This document shows, piece by piece, positions 7,087 to 14,787 of a stretch of DNA of 30,962 nt. This DNA comes from an uncultured Verrucomicrobiales bacterium (GTDB lineage Bacteria > Verrucomicrobiota > Verrucomicrobiae > Limisphaerales > CANJSG01), in NCBI GenBank assembly GCA_946480965.1, contig CAMLMI010000010.1, positions 1 to 30,962 on the forward strand, written 5' to 3'. The translations under genes and the position numbers were made by a program. Each line of letters starts with the position of its first letter. The stretch's first letter is position 1. The notes beneath the pieces are model-generated. The model searched no databases and had not been told where the DNA came from. It saw only the letters and a program-made list of their open reading frames with translations.

Positions 7087-10000
7087 TCACCCCTTCGTCA
7101 GCGTTTCATCCAAGTTGAACAGCACATTGGCCACCATCATCCACGCGGCGAGTTGGCGGGCGTCGAGGTTCCCCGGGCGGGCGGCCGGGCCGGCAGACAC
7201 CAGCTCGGTGGCGGCGGTGCCGTCGCTGCGGAAGCTTTCCTGCTGTTGCTGCACGAAGGCCAACAGCCTCGCATGTTCCGCCGTCGTCGGCGCGCGGCCG
7301 ACCGTCGTGCGGAAGGCGAAGCGCACGCGGTCTTCGTCGCTCCGGCCGCCCTCCGCTAGGATGCGCTGGGCGAAGACGCGGGCGGCTTCGAGCAAGGTGG
7401 GTTCGTTCAAGCCTGCAAGGGCCTGGAGCGGCGTGTTGGTGCGAGGACGGCGGGCTACGCAGACATCGCGGCTGGGGGCGTCGAAGGTGGCGAAGGTCGG
7501 GTAGGTGCAGACTCGGCGCCAGAAGGTATAGAGCCCGCGTCGATAGAGGTCGGGGCCTTCGCTGGCGGGCCATTCGTCCATGCCGATCTCGGGCCGCAGG
7601 AAGCCGATTTCCTTCCACAGGTTCGGCACCTGCTCGGGATAGACGCTCGGGCCGCCGAGCTTCGGATTGAGCAAGCCGCTGACCGCCAGGGCGTGGTCGC
7701 GGATCATTTCGGCATCCATGCGGAAGCGCGGGCCGCGGGCGAGCAGTCGGTTGTAGAAGTCCTTCTCCTGCCGCGTGGCGTCGGTGACGGCGCTCTGGCG
7801 GTAGGTGGCGGATAGCACGAGCAGGCGTTGCATGGCCTTCACGTCCCAACCGGTGCGGACGAACTCCGTGGCCAACCAGTCGAGCAGTTCCGGATGCGAT
7901 GGCGCGGCGCCCTGGCGGCCGAAATCCTCGCTCGTCTCCACCAGCCCGGTGCCGAAGAGACGCTGCCAATACTGGTTCACGGTCACGCGGGCGGTCAGCG
8001 GGTTGGCGGGATCGACCACCCACTTGGCCAAGGCCAGCCGGTTGGGCGGTTCGTTGGAGGGGAGCGGCGGCAACACGGCGGGCACGCCGGGCGTGACGGT
8101 TTTGCCCTTGGTCAAGAAATCGCCGCGCAGGTGGATGTAGCTCTGGCGCGGTTCGGCATTGGTCCGCTCCTGGGTGATGAGGGTGGTGAACTTCTGGGCG
8201 GCGAGCTTCTTGCGCTTCTCCTCCAAGCGATACAGCTCCCGCTCCAGCGCGCGGATCTCCTCCGAACCGGCCCGGTGCGTGGCGGCGAGCAGAGCGGACT
8301 GTGCCTCGGTGCGGCGGTTCGGCTCAGTAGCGAGCGCGTCGCGGACTTCCGACGAGATCGGCCATTGCTTCGCCGGATCTTTCTCTGTGGTGACGGAGAG
8401 GCGGAAGCGGCCGAGGGCGTGGCTGTTCCCGTGGTAGTGGTCGAAGCGGAAGCTCAAGCGCGTGCCGCCGTCGAAGCCGACGGTGCGCTGCGGACGGGCG
8501 ACGAGGAAGTGGCGTTGGCCGAACTTCGGCCCGATGGCCCAACCGGTCTTGGGATTGCGGTCCACGGCGTGGTCGGCGCGGTAGTATTGCTGCTGCCAAT
8601 CGGCGGCGGCCGTGGCGAAGACGACATTGGTGTCGGCGGGCGGAGGCGTTCCTTTGGCCAACGGCGCGGCGCTGAGGCCGAATTCATCGAGGATGAAGTT
8701 GCCCGTCTCGCGCCAACGACCGGGCCCGTTCTTCGGCAGGCTCGGATCGGGCAATACCTCCAGCAACACGGCGGTGATGCCGGTGAGGTCGGTGTCGGCT
8801 TCGACCGTGATGGTGTCGTAGATGGGGTTCACCTCGCCGACGCCGAGGAGCGAACCGTCGGGCAGGTTGGTGTAGCTGGCGCCGCCGACGGACAAGGCGT
8901 TGGTCAGGGACAACACGCGCCAGACATCGCCGCGTTCCTTCGTGGCCTGCTCCCAAGCCGGCTGCTGGGCGGTCAGCCGGAGCGCGGCCTGGGCGAGGTC
9001 GCGCCTGGTTTGCTCCAACCGCTGGCGGACGAAGGCTTCGGTCTCGGCGAGATCGGGACGGGGCACTTCCAGCGTGGGTGCGAGGCTGTTGTTGCCCACG
9101 TCGGTCGTGTTGTTGAAGAAGGCGTAGAGCTGGTAGTATTCCTCGTGGCTGATGGGGTCGTATTTGTGGGTGTGGCACTCGGCGCAGTTCAGCGTCAGGC
9201 CGAGCCAAGCAGTGCCCAACGTGGCCACCCGGTCCTTCACCGCCTTGGTGCGGTATTCTTCCGCGTCGCCGCCGCCCTCGTCGTTGATCTTCGAGTTGCG
9301 GTTGAAGCCGGTGGCGATCTTCTGCTCCGGCGTCGGGTTCGGCAGGAGGTCGCCGGCGAGCTGGTCGATGGTGAACTGGTCGAAGGGTTGGTTGCGGTTG
9401 AAGGCGCGGATGACCCACTCGCGGTAGGGCCAGATGGAGCGGGCGAGATCGACCTGGTAGCCGTTGGAATCGGCGTAGCGGGCGAGATCGAGCCAGCCGC
9501 GCGCCATGTGTTCGCCGTAGTGCGGCGAGGCGAGGAGACGGTCCACCAGCTTCTCGTAGGCGTCAGGCGAACGGTCGTTCTGGAACGCTTCCACCTCGGC
9601 CCACGTCGGCGGTAGGCCGGTCAGGTCGAGCGAAACGCGGCGGATGAGCGTGGCGCGGTCGGCTTCGACCTGCTGCGTCATGCCTTCCTTTTCCAGGCGC
9701 GAGAGAATGAAGCGGTCGATCTCGTTGCGGACCTTGCCGGTGGCGGTCGAGGGCGTCGGCGGCTCCGGACGAACGGGAGCTTGGAAAGCCCAGTGCTTGG
9801 CGGGATCGACTTCCGGCCAGTCGGCACCTTCGGCGATCCATTGACGGAGCAGCGCGATCTCCTCGGTGGAGAGCGGACCGCCCTTGGGCGGCATGACTTC
9901 TTCGGAGTCGGTGGAGACGACGCGGAAAAGGAGTTCGCTCTTCTCGGGATCGCCCGGCACCAGCGCGAAGCGGCCGGATTCGGCGGCCTTCATCGCCGCC

Positions 10001-10209
10001 GCCTTGGAGTCGAGACGCAGATCGGCCTTTTGCTGGTCGGGCCCGTGGCACTCGGAGCAGCGCTTGATGAGGATGGGCTCGATCTCCTTGGCGAAATCGA
10101 CGGCGGCCGAAGCCTCGGCCGCAAGCAACGTGGCGGCGACGGCGACGCTCAGGCGAAGGACGGAAGCGGATCTCGACCGGCGCGGGATGGAAGACTTGGG
10201 CGCGTGCAT
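7087..10209 (-). CDS. Planctomycete cytochrome C / DUF1549 / DUF1553 (PSD1) protein
   Basis: A 1,040-residue exported protein. A signal peptide (hydrophobic core about 19-30, cleavage near residue 35, SA-AVDF) leads into a Planctomycete-type cytochrome C domain with CSECH at residues 51-55. DUF1549 spans roughly 160-370 and includes the conserved second motif CAECH at 342-346, followed by HKYDP. A discoidin-like region lies around 470-620 (sequence near YYRADHAVDRNPKTGWAIG), and DUF1553 at about 720-1000 has the NQYWQRLFGTGLVETSEDFG signature and the NRLLARGPRFRMDAEMIRD segment. Family members are abundant in Planctomycetes and Verrucomicrobia and are thought to act in the periplasm, perhaps in carbohydrate metabolism with heme-based redox, but no reaction is proven. 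The partner DUF1501 gene is downstream, separated by a four-helix-bundle cassette. Start ATG 10209 gives a proper signal peptide. Confidence 0.93.
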   Translation of the reverse strand: MHAPKSSIPRRSRSASVLRLSVAVAATLLAAEASAAVDFAKEIEPILIKRCSECHGPDQQKADLRLDSKAAAMKAAESGRFALVPGDPEKSELLFRVVSTDSEEVMPPKGGPLSTEEIALLRQWIAEGADWPEVDPAKHWAFQAPVRPEPPTPSTATGKVRNEIDRFILSRLEKEGMTQQVEADRATLIRRVSLDLTGLPPTWAEVEAFQNDRSPDAYEKLVDRLLASPHYGEHMARGWLDLARYADSNGYQVDLARSIWPYREWVIRAFNRNQPFDQFTIDQLAGDLLPNPTPEQKIATGFNRNSKINDEGGGDAEEYRTKAVKDRVATLGTAWLGLTLNCAECHTHKYDPISHEEYYQLYAFFNNTTDVGNNSLAPTLEVPRPDLAETEAFVRQRLEQTRRDLAQAALRLTAQQPAWEQATKERGDVWRVLSLTNALSVGGASYTNLPDGSLLGVGEVNPIYDTITVEADTDLTGITAVLLEVLPDPSLPKNGPGRWRETGNFILDEFGLSAAPLAKGTPPPADTNVVFATAAADWQQQYYRADHAVDRNPKTGWAIGPKFGQRHFLVARPQRTVGFDGGTRLSFRFDHYHGNSHALGRFRLSVTTEKDPAKQWPISSEVRDALATEPNRRTEAQSALLAATHRAGSEEIRALERELYRLEEKRKKLAAQKFTTLITQERTNAEPRQSYIHLRGDFLTKGKTVTPGVPAVLPPLPSNEPPNRLALAKWVVDPANPLTARVTVNQYWQRLFGTGLVETSEDFGRQGAAPSHPELLDWLATEFVRTGWDVKAMQRLLVLSATYRQSAVTDATRQEKDFYNRLLARGPRFRMDAEMIRDHALAVSGLLNPKLGGPSVYPEQVPNLWKEIGFLRPEIGMDEWPASEGPDLYRRGLYTFWRRVCTYPTFATFDAPSRDVCVARRPRTNTPLQALAGLNEPTLLEAARVFAQRILAEGGRSDEDRVRFAFRTTVGRAPTTAEHARLLAFVQQQQESFRSDGTAATELVSAGPAARPGNLDARQLAAWMMVANVLFNLDETLTKG

Positions 10210-10281
10210 GACTGGGAAATCTTCGGCAAGTGTGGCGACGGGAGTGGAGAAGGCGAGGCCCCAATCTTGGGGTGGGCCCGA

Positions 10282-10390
10282 GTAGGCCGGGCCGCTGGCC
10301 CGGCACGTAGTTCAGGCTGCCAGCCTGAAACGGAGCCATGTCCAAGCTGGCAGCTTGGACTACGAGCCGGGCTGGCAGCCCGGCCTACTA
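10282..10390. repeat. Cluster of four REP-like palindromes (two forward, two reverse)
   Basis: Four palindromes with three-base loops follow one another: 10286-10304 (arms GCCGGGCC/GGCCCGGC), 10311-10329 (TTCAGGCT/AGCCTGAA), 10340-10360 (GTCCAAGCT/AGCTTGGAC) and 10366-10384 (GCCGGGCT/AGCCCGGC). Each carries GTAG or its complement CTAC on one side. The first two have GTAG upstream; the last two read in the opposite direction. The first unit matches the reverse complement of the fourth at about 25 of 29 positions. The arrangement resembles BIME clusters of REP sequences. Confidence 0.8.
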
Positions 10391-10395
10391 CGCCG

Positions 10396-10489
10396 AACAT
10401 TCAACGCCCCACGTCGAAGGCGGGGGAAGTGGTCAGTGACCGGCAACCAGTATTAAGAGTTCAGTGTTGGGCGTTCGGCGTTGAATGTT
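10396..10489. repeat. 94-base inverted-repeat element with 13-bp perfect ends
   Basis: AACATTCAACGCC (10396-10408) is perfectly repeated in inverted orientation as GGCGTTGAATGTT (10477-10489). Between them are TCAGTG-type words and a short GCGTT repetition. The ATG at 10485, in frame with the M16 gene, lies inside the right arm, so that ATG is more likely repeat sequence than the true start. Confidence 0.7.
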
Positions 10490-10562
10490 TCAGTTCCGTT
10501 GTTCGCTCCTGCTCTCCGCGTTGCCGGTTGACGCTCCAAGCCGGACTGCCAAGTTCCCCGCC

Positions 10563-12326
10563 GTGACTGGATTCTCCTCCTTTCCGTTCCGGGCGGCGCG
10601 CGCCTTGTCCGGCCTTCTCTGTCTCCTCTTCGCCACGCTGCTCACCGCCCAGGAACTGCCCGTGCAGGAGCATGTCCTGCCGAACGGCATGAAGCTCCTG
10701 CTCGTGCCGCGCGAGGGCGAGCCGACCGTCTCCGGCGGTTGGGCGGCGCACGTCGGCAGCTCGAACGAACGCCCCGGCATCACCGGCATCGCGCATCTCT
10801 TCGAGCACATGATGTTCAAGGGCACTCCCACGCTCGGCACCAAGGACTACGCCACGGACCAGCAGATCATCGCCGACCAGGAGCGCGTCCGCGACCTGAT
10901 GCGCGAGGAGGAACGCAAGGTCCGTGAGGCCTATCGCCTCGGCCAGATCGACGACCCCGCCAAATACGACAACATGACGCCGCGCTGGAAGGAGCTGGAA
11001 GCGGAGTTCAAGAAGCTGATCGAGGCGCAGCGCGAGATCCTGGTGAAGAACGAATTCGACCGCATCTACACGGCCGCCGGCGGCTCGGGCATGAACGCCT
11101 TCACCACGGAGGATCTGACCGGCTACTTCATCACCGTCCCGGCGAACAAGCTGGAGCTGTGGTTTTGGATGGAGTCGGAGCGTTTGCTCCGGCCGGTTTT
11201 CCGCGAGTTCTACGCGGAGCGCGACGTGGTCTTCGAGGAACGCCGGATGCGCACCGAGTCCACGCCGCTGGGCAAGTTCGTGGAGACCTTCAACTCCATG
11301 GTCTGGGAATCGCACCCCTACGGCTGGCCGGTGATCGGTTGGCCGTCGGACATCCCGTCGATCTCCAAGAAGCAGGCCGACGAATTCTACGCGCTCTACT
11401 ACCAGCCGCAGAACCTCACGGCCATGCTCGTGGGCGACTTCGATCCCAAGCAGGCGCTGGCCTTGGCCGAGAAGTATCTGGGCCGCATTCCCAAGGGTTC
11501 CCAGCCCGCGCCCGACGTGGTGACGCTGGAGGTAAAACAGCAGGCGGAGAAGCGCATGTATGCCGAGGCGGAGGCCAATCCGCAGGTGGACATCGTCTGG
11601 CACACGGTGCCCTTCCGCCACGCGGATTCCTACGCGCTGGACGTGCTGGCGCAGCTCCTCAGCGGACGCACGGGACGGTTCTACAAAGGGCTCGTGATCG
11701 GCTCTAAGGCCGCCACGGACACCTGGGCCCAGCAGGATTCCAAGAAGTGGGCCGGCATCTTCAACGTGGGCGGCGAAGCAGCGGAAGGGTTCAAGCCGGA
11801 GGACGTCGAGGCCGGTCTCTACGCCGAGTTGGACAAGCTGAAGAACGAGGAAGTGCCCGACCAGGAACTGCAGAAGGTGAAGAACCAGTTCGCCGCCGCC
11901 GAATACCGGAAGCTCTCCAGCAACATGTCGATCCTCTTCCAGCTCCTCTTCAGCGAGGGGCTGGGCGACTGGCGCGAGATCAACGCGTCCGGCCCCAAGC
12001 TCCAGGCCGTGACCGCCGCCGATGTGAAGCGCGTGGCCAACACCTACCTCACCGCGCAGAACCGGACCGTGGCCGTCTATACCCGCAAGGCCGGCACGAC
12101 GATGGACGAAGACCCGGACCTCACCGGCCTCGCCCCGGAGCAGAAGCCCGTCATCCGGCAGTTCATGGCCTCCATCGCCACGGTCACGGACACCGCGCAG
12201 CTCGAAGCGCAGAAGACCGAGATCGAAGGCCGCCTGAGCTCGGCCAACGACAAGACGAAGCCCTTCCTCACCATCCTGCTGAAGAAGCTCCAGGACCGGA
12301 TCGACGCGCTGAAGGCGGCCAACTGA
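10563..12326 (+). CDS. M16 family zinc peptidase, catalytic subunit
   Basis: A 587-residue exported metallopeptidase of the M16 (pitrilysin/processing peptidase) family. The inverted zinc motif HLFEH is at residues 78-82, and the distal glutamate ligand probably lies in the ERDVVFEERRMR segment at about 219-230. Between them is a charged helical insertion (about 100-166), which makes the spacing longer than in short M16 enzymes. A second M16 domain follows (GDFDPKQALALAEKYLG and later). The GTG at 10563 gives an ideal signal peptide ending in TAQ; the in-frame ATG at 10485 would add 26 residues and lies inside an inverted-repeat element. No strong ribosome-binding site precedes either start. 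The companion subunit is encoded at 13269-14771, with two guest genes between them. M16 heterodimers of this kind degrade peptides in the periplasm. Confidence 0.9.
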   Translation: MTGFSSFPFRAARALSGLLCLLFATLLTAQELPVQEHVLPNGMKLLLVPREGEPTVSGGWAAHVGSSNERPGITGIAHLFEHMMFKGTPTLGTKDYATDQQIIADQERVRDLMREEERKVREAYRLGQIDDPAKYDNMTPRWKELEAEFKKLIEAQREILVKNEFDRIYTAAGGSGMNAFTTEDLTGYFITVPANKLELWFWMESERLLRPVFREFYAERDVVFEERRMRTESTPLGKFVETFNSMVWESHPYGWPVIGWPSDIPSISKKQADEFYALYYQPQNLTAMLVGDFDPKQALALAEKYLGRIPKGSQPAPDVVTLEVKQQAEKRMYAEAEANPQVDIVWHTVPFRHADSYALDVLAQLLSGRTGRFYKGLVIGSKAATDTWAQQDSKKWAGIFNVGGEAAEGFKPEDVEAGLYAELDKLKNEEVPDQELQKVKNQFAAAEYRKLSSNMSILFQLLFSEGLGDWREINASGPKLQAVTAADVKRVANTYLTAQNRTVAVYTRKAGTTMDEDPDLTGLAPEQKPVIRQFMASIATVTDTAQLEAQKTEIEGRLSSANDKTKPFLTILLKKLQDRIDALKAAN

Positions 12327-12352
12327 CACCCGACGACCGCCCGTGCTATGCT
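12323..12352 (+). promoter_or_regulatory. Candidate sigma-70 promoter for the nucleotidyltransferase cassette
   Basis: CTGACA (12323-12328, five of six to the -35 consensus) and TATGCT (12347-12352, four of six to the -10) are 18 bases apart. The -35 overlaps the stop codon of the M16 gene. Transcription would begin at about 12359-12360, which is the A of the ATG at 12360, so the message would be leaderless. This agrees with the absence of a Shine-Dalgarno sequence there. Confidence 0.45.
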
Positions 12353-12359
12353 GGATACC

Positions 12360-12554
12360 ATGAAACCGGAGAAGTCCCGCCAAGAACTGCGCGACGAGCT
12401 GGTCGCCTGGAAAACCCAGGAGGCCCGCGAACGCATGGAACTGGTCCGGTCCGGCGAGAGCGGCGGCATCCAGTGGCCCCGTTGCCGGGAACATTTCGAC
12501 TTCGACCAAGCGTCCCTCCTCTATGAAATCGAGCTGGAAGCTGAACGACATTGA
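12360..12554 (+). CDS. Small charged protein paired with a nucleotidyltransferase
   Basis: A 64-residue protein I do not recognise. The first half is a charged, probably helical segment (SRQELRDELVAWKTQEARER); the second half contains WPRCREHFDFD and ends in a short acidic helix. An in-frame ATG at 12348 would add four residues; 12360 is preferred because it fits the leaderless promoter. It overlaps the start of the nucleotidyltransferase gene by 32 bases in another frame, implying translational coupling. Small partner genes next to nucleotidyltransferase-fold genes are often antitoxins or regulators, so a toxin-antitoxin-like role is possible, but no antitoxin DNA-binding motif is evident. 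Reality of the gene is supported by the tight overlap and promoter; function is unknown. Confidence 0.6.
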   Translation: MKPEKSRQELRDELVAWKTQEARERMELVRSGESGGIQWPRCREHFDFDQASLLYEIELEAERH

Positions 12555-13272
12555 GGAGGTGCTCCGGCTGTTTCCGGAGGACGCCATCCTTTGTGGCGGA
12601 CAAGCGGCTTCCTACTGGGCCAGTCGGTTCGGGCTCGGCGAGGTCGTCAGCAAGGATGTGGATGTGGTCGCAGAGCGGGGCTTCATTCATGGGCTCATGA
12701 AGCTGAAGGGAGGAACCACCTACTTTCCCCACGAACACGAGATGACGAACTTTCGCGGAAGGGTCTCGTTTGTTCATCAAGGCCGGGCCTTGGCGGTGGA
12801 GGCGCTGCATTCCGTTCCCGGCCTTGAAGACAACCCCGAGGAAATCTCCATCGTCGTGGACCTGCCTTCGGGCGGATCGTTGCGCGTGCTGCATCCCGTG
12901 GCCCTGGCGCAGTCGAAGCTCTACAATCTCGGACACTTCAACCAGACGGAGCGCAATGACCTGCACCATTTCCAGATCGCCTTGGAATACGCCCGGCGCT
13001 GGCTGGCCGAGCTGACAGCAGAAAGCGAAGTGGAGGTCGTCTATCTGCTGAACCGCTGGTTCCGCACCGTCCGGGTCCGAGCCAACCTCCGTGTCCTGCG
13101 CCGACACGGGATCGATTGGGCCACGCTCTTTCCGATGGTCGAACTCCGGGCAGCAGCCTCGGCCAGCTCCCGCATCGCAGGCTTTCTCGAAAATCAATGG
13201 CCCCGGATGCAGGCGGAGATCCTCGCCCGAACCGGTGAACTGAAAAACGAACCCGAATTTCCCGAACCATGA
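12523..13272 (+). CDS. Nucleotidyltransferase-fold protein (AbiEii/DUF6036-like)
   Basis: A 249-residue cytosolic protein with the signature of the polymerase-beta-type nucleotidyltransferase fold: [10 protein letters not shown] at residues 23-32 (GG at 25-26), then SKDVDVV at 43-49 with acidic residues D45 and D47. Later, [13 protein letters not shown] (about 125-137) and the ERND segment correspond to the conserved lysine and the R-x-D region seen in AbiEii-type proteins. AbiEii members are toxins that modify tRNA in type IV toxin-antitoxin systems; other relatives have unknown substrates. The C-terminal third has no recognised features. The start overlaps the preceding 64-residue gene, and the stop overlaps the start of the second M16 gene as ATGA (13269-13272), so all three are likely translated in series. 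The fold call is fairly sure, toxin function is inference. Confidence 0.75.
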   Translation: MKSSWKLNDIEEVLRLFPEDAILCGGQAASYWASRFGLGEVVSKDVDVVAERGFIHGLMKLKGGTTYFPHEHEMTNFRGRVSFVHQGRALAVEALHSVPGLEDNPEEISIVVDLPSGGSLRVLHPVALAQSKLYNLGHFNQTERNDLHHFQIALEYARRWLAELTAESEVEVVYLLNRWFRTVRVRANLRVLRRHGIDWATLFPMVELRAAASASSRIAGFLENQWPRMQAEILARTGELKNEPEFPEP

Positions 13273-14771
13273 CCCCTCGATTCTTCGCCTCGTTTCTGTT
13301 GGTCGCCGCTGCGGCTGTCGCTTCGCTCCACGCCGCCGAGATCCCCGACCGACCGGAAAAGCTGACCTATCCGCCGCTGACCTATGAGCCGCCCAATCCG
13401 GCCGACTACCGCGTGGTGTTGAAGAGCGGTCCGGTTGCCTACGTCGTGCCGGACAAGGAACTTCCGTTGATCAATCTCTCCGTCATCGTCCGCACCGGCC
13501 AGTATCTGGAGCCCGCCGGACAGGAAGGCGTCGCGGCCATGACGGGCTATCTGCTCGCGCGCGGCGGCACCGCCTCGAAGACCGCCGAGGAGCTGGAGGA
13601 ACGGCTCGCCTTTCTCGCGGCCAATTTCGGCAGCTCCGTCGGCGGCGACCAGGGCGGCCTCTCATTGAACCTGCTTTCCAAGGATCTCGACGAAGGTCTC
13701 GCCATCCTGCGCGAGGCGCTCACGCAGCCGCGCTTCCAGGACGACAAGATCGAGCTCTACAAGCAGCAGAGTCTCCAGGGCATGAAGCAGCGCAACGACG
13801 ACTCCGCCGCCATCGAGGACCGCGAGACCTCCTACCTGGCCTACGGCGAAGACTTCTGGGCCAATCGCTTGCCGACCCAGGCTTCGGTCGAAGGGATCAA
13901 GAAGGAGCATCTCCAGGCCTTCCACCGGCGCTGGTTCGTGCCGAAGAACTTCGTCGTGGCGGTCAACGGAGACTTCGACCGCGATGCGATGGTCGCCAAG
14001 CTGGAGAAGCTCTTCGCCGATTGGCCGTTCGCCGGTGAAGCGCCGCCGCCCGTGCCGGCCAATCCGACGATGGCTTCGCCCGGCGTTTACGTCGTGGACA
14101 AGGATGTGAACCAGGGGCGCGTCACGCTGATGATCCCGGGCTTGAAGCGCGACGATCCGGACTTCATGGCCATGCGGGTGATGAACCACATCCTCGGCGG
14201 CGGCGGCTTCACCTCGCGGTTGATGAACCGCATCCGCTCGGACGAAGGACTGGCCTACTCGGTGAATTCCAGCGTGCCGGGCGGCGTGTATTTCCCGGAG
14301 CCGATCAGCACCAGTTTCCAGTCCAAGTCGCCCACGGTCGCCTACGCCATGTCCATCGTGCAGCAGGAGGTGGAGTCGATCCGCAAACAGCCGGTGAAGG
14401 ACGAGGAGATCGAGACGACGAAGAACTACTTCCTCCAGGTCTTCCCCCGGACCTTCGCCAGCAAGGCGGCGGTGGCCGGAACCTTCGCGCAGGACGAGTT
14501 CACCGGCCGCTACGCGAAGGAACCGGACTTCTGGAAGACCTACCGCAACCGGCTCGAAGCGATCACCAAGGCCGACGTGCAGCGCGTGGCGGAGAAATGG
14601 CTCTCGACGAACCAGCTCGTCGTCGTGGTCGTCGGCCAGAAGGCGGAGATCGAGAAGGGCCACCCGAACCACGATGTCTCGCTGAAAGCTTTCGGCCCCG
14701 TGACCGAAGTGCCGCTGCGCGATCCGATGACGCTCAAGCCGATGGCCAAGCCCGAGGCGAAGACGAACTGA
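13269..14771 (+). CDS. M16 family peptidase, non-catalytic partner subunit
   Basis: A 500-residue exported M16-family protein with a signal peptide (hydrophobic core about 5-19, cleavage near HAA-EIP). The zinc site is lost: where the catalytic subunit has H-x-x-E-H, this protein has A90, G93 and Y94. It keeps the substrate-binding R/Y pair of inactive partners: GGGFTSRL at 312-319, then R324 and Y331 within RSDEGLAY. This is the known division of labour in heterodimeric M16 enzymes: one chain holds zinc, the other completes the peptide-binding chamber. Translation probably depends on the upstream nucleotidyltransferase gene, because the start overlaps its stop as ATGA and no Shine-Dalgarno sequence is visible. 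It ends 16 bases from the convergent pilin-like operon with no terminator seen. Confidence 0.9.
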   Translation: MTPRFFASFLLVAAAAVASLHAAEIPDRPEKLTYPPLTYEPPNPADYRVVLKSGPVAYVVPDKELPLINLSVIVRTGQYLEPAGQEGVAAMTGYLLARGGTASKTAEELEERLAFLAANFGSSVGGDQGGLSLNLLSKDLDEGLAILREALTQPRFQDDKIELYKQQSLQGMKQRNDDSAAIEDRETSYLAYGEDFWANRLPTQASVEGIKKEHLQAFHRRWFVPKNFVVAVNGDFDRDAMVAKLEKLFADWPFAGEAPPPVPANPTMASPGVYVVDKDVNQGRVTLMIPGLKRDDPDFMAMRVMNHILGGGGFTSRLMNRIRSDEGLAYSVNSSVPGGVYFPEPISTSFQSKSPTVAYAMSIVQQEVESIRKQPVKDEEIETTKNYFLQVFPRTFASKAAVAGTFAQDEFTGRYAKEPDFWKTYRNRLEAITKADVQRVAEKWLSTNQLVVVVVGQKAEIEKGHPNHDVSLKAFGPVTEVPLRDPMTLKPMAKPEAKTN

Positions 14772-14787
14772 GCCGGACCTTCCCCGC

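Larger units (their letters stand above)
10210..10562. other. Repeat-rich divergent intergenic region
   Basis: About 350 bases between the divergent DUF1553 and M16 genes, with no supported gene. It holds a CCCCAA/TTGGGG palindrome (10259-10272), a cluster of four REP-like palindromes (10282-10390), a 94-base inverted-repeat element (10396-10489) and degenerate TCAGTG words at about 10432-10468 that resemble the arrays at 6539 and 7050. A -35-like TTGACG lies at 10528-10533 without a matching -10. Confidence 0.7.

Noticed and set aside
10461..12587. 708-codon antisense open frame over the first M16 gene
   Set aside because: Mirror of codon bias in the real gene; leucine/valine/glycine-rich with no motif, while the plus strand has the zinc site and both M16 domains.
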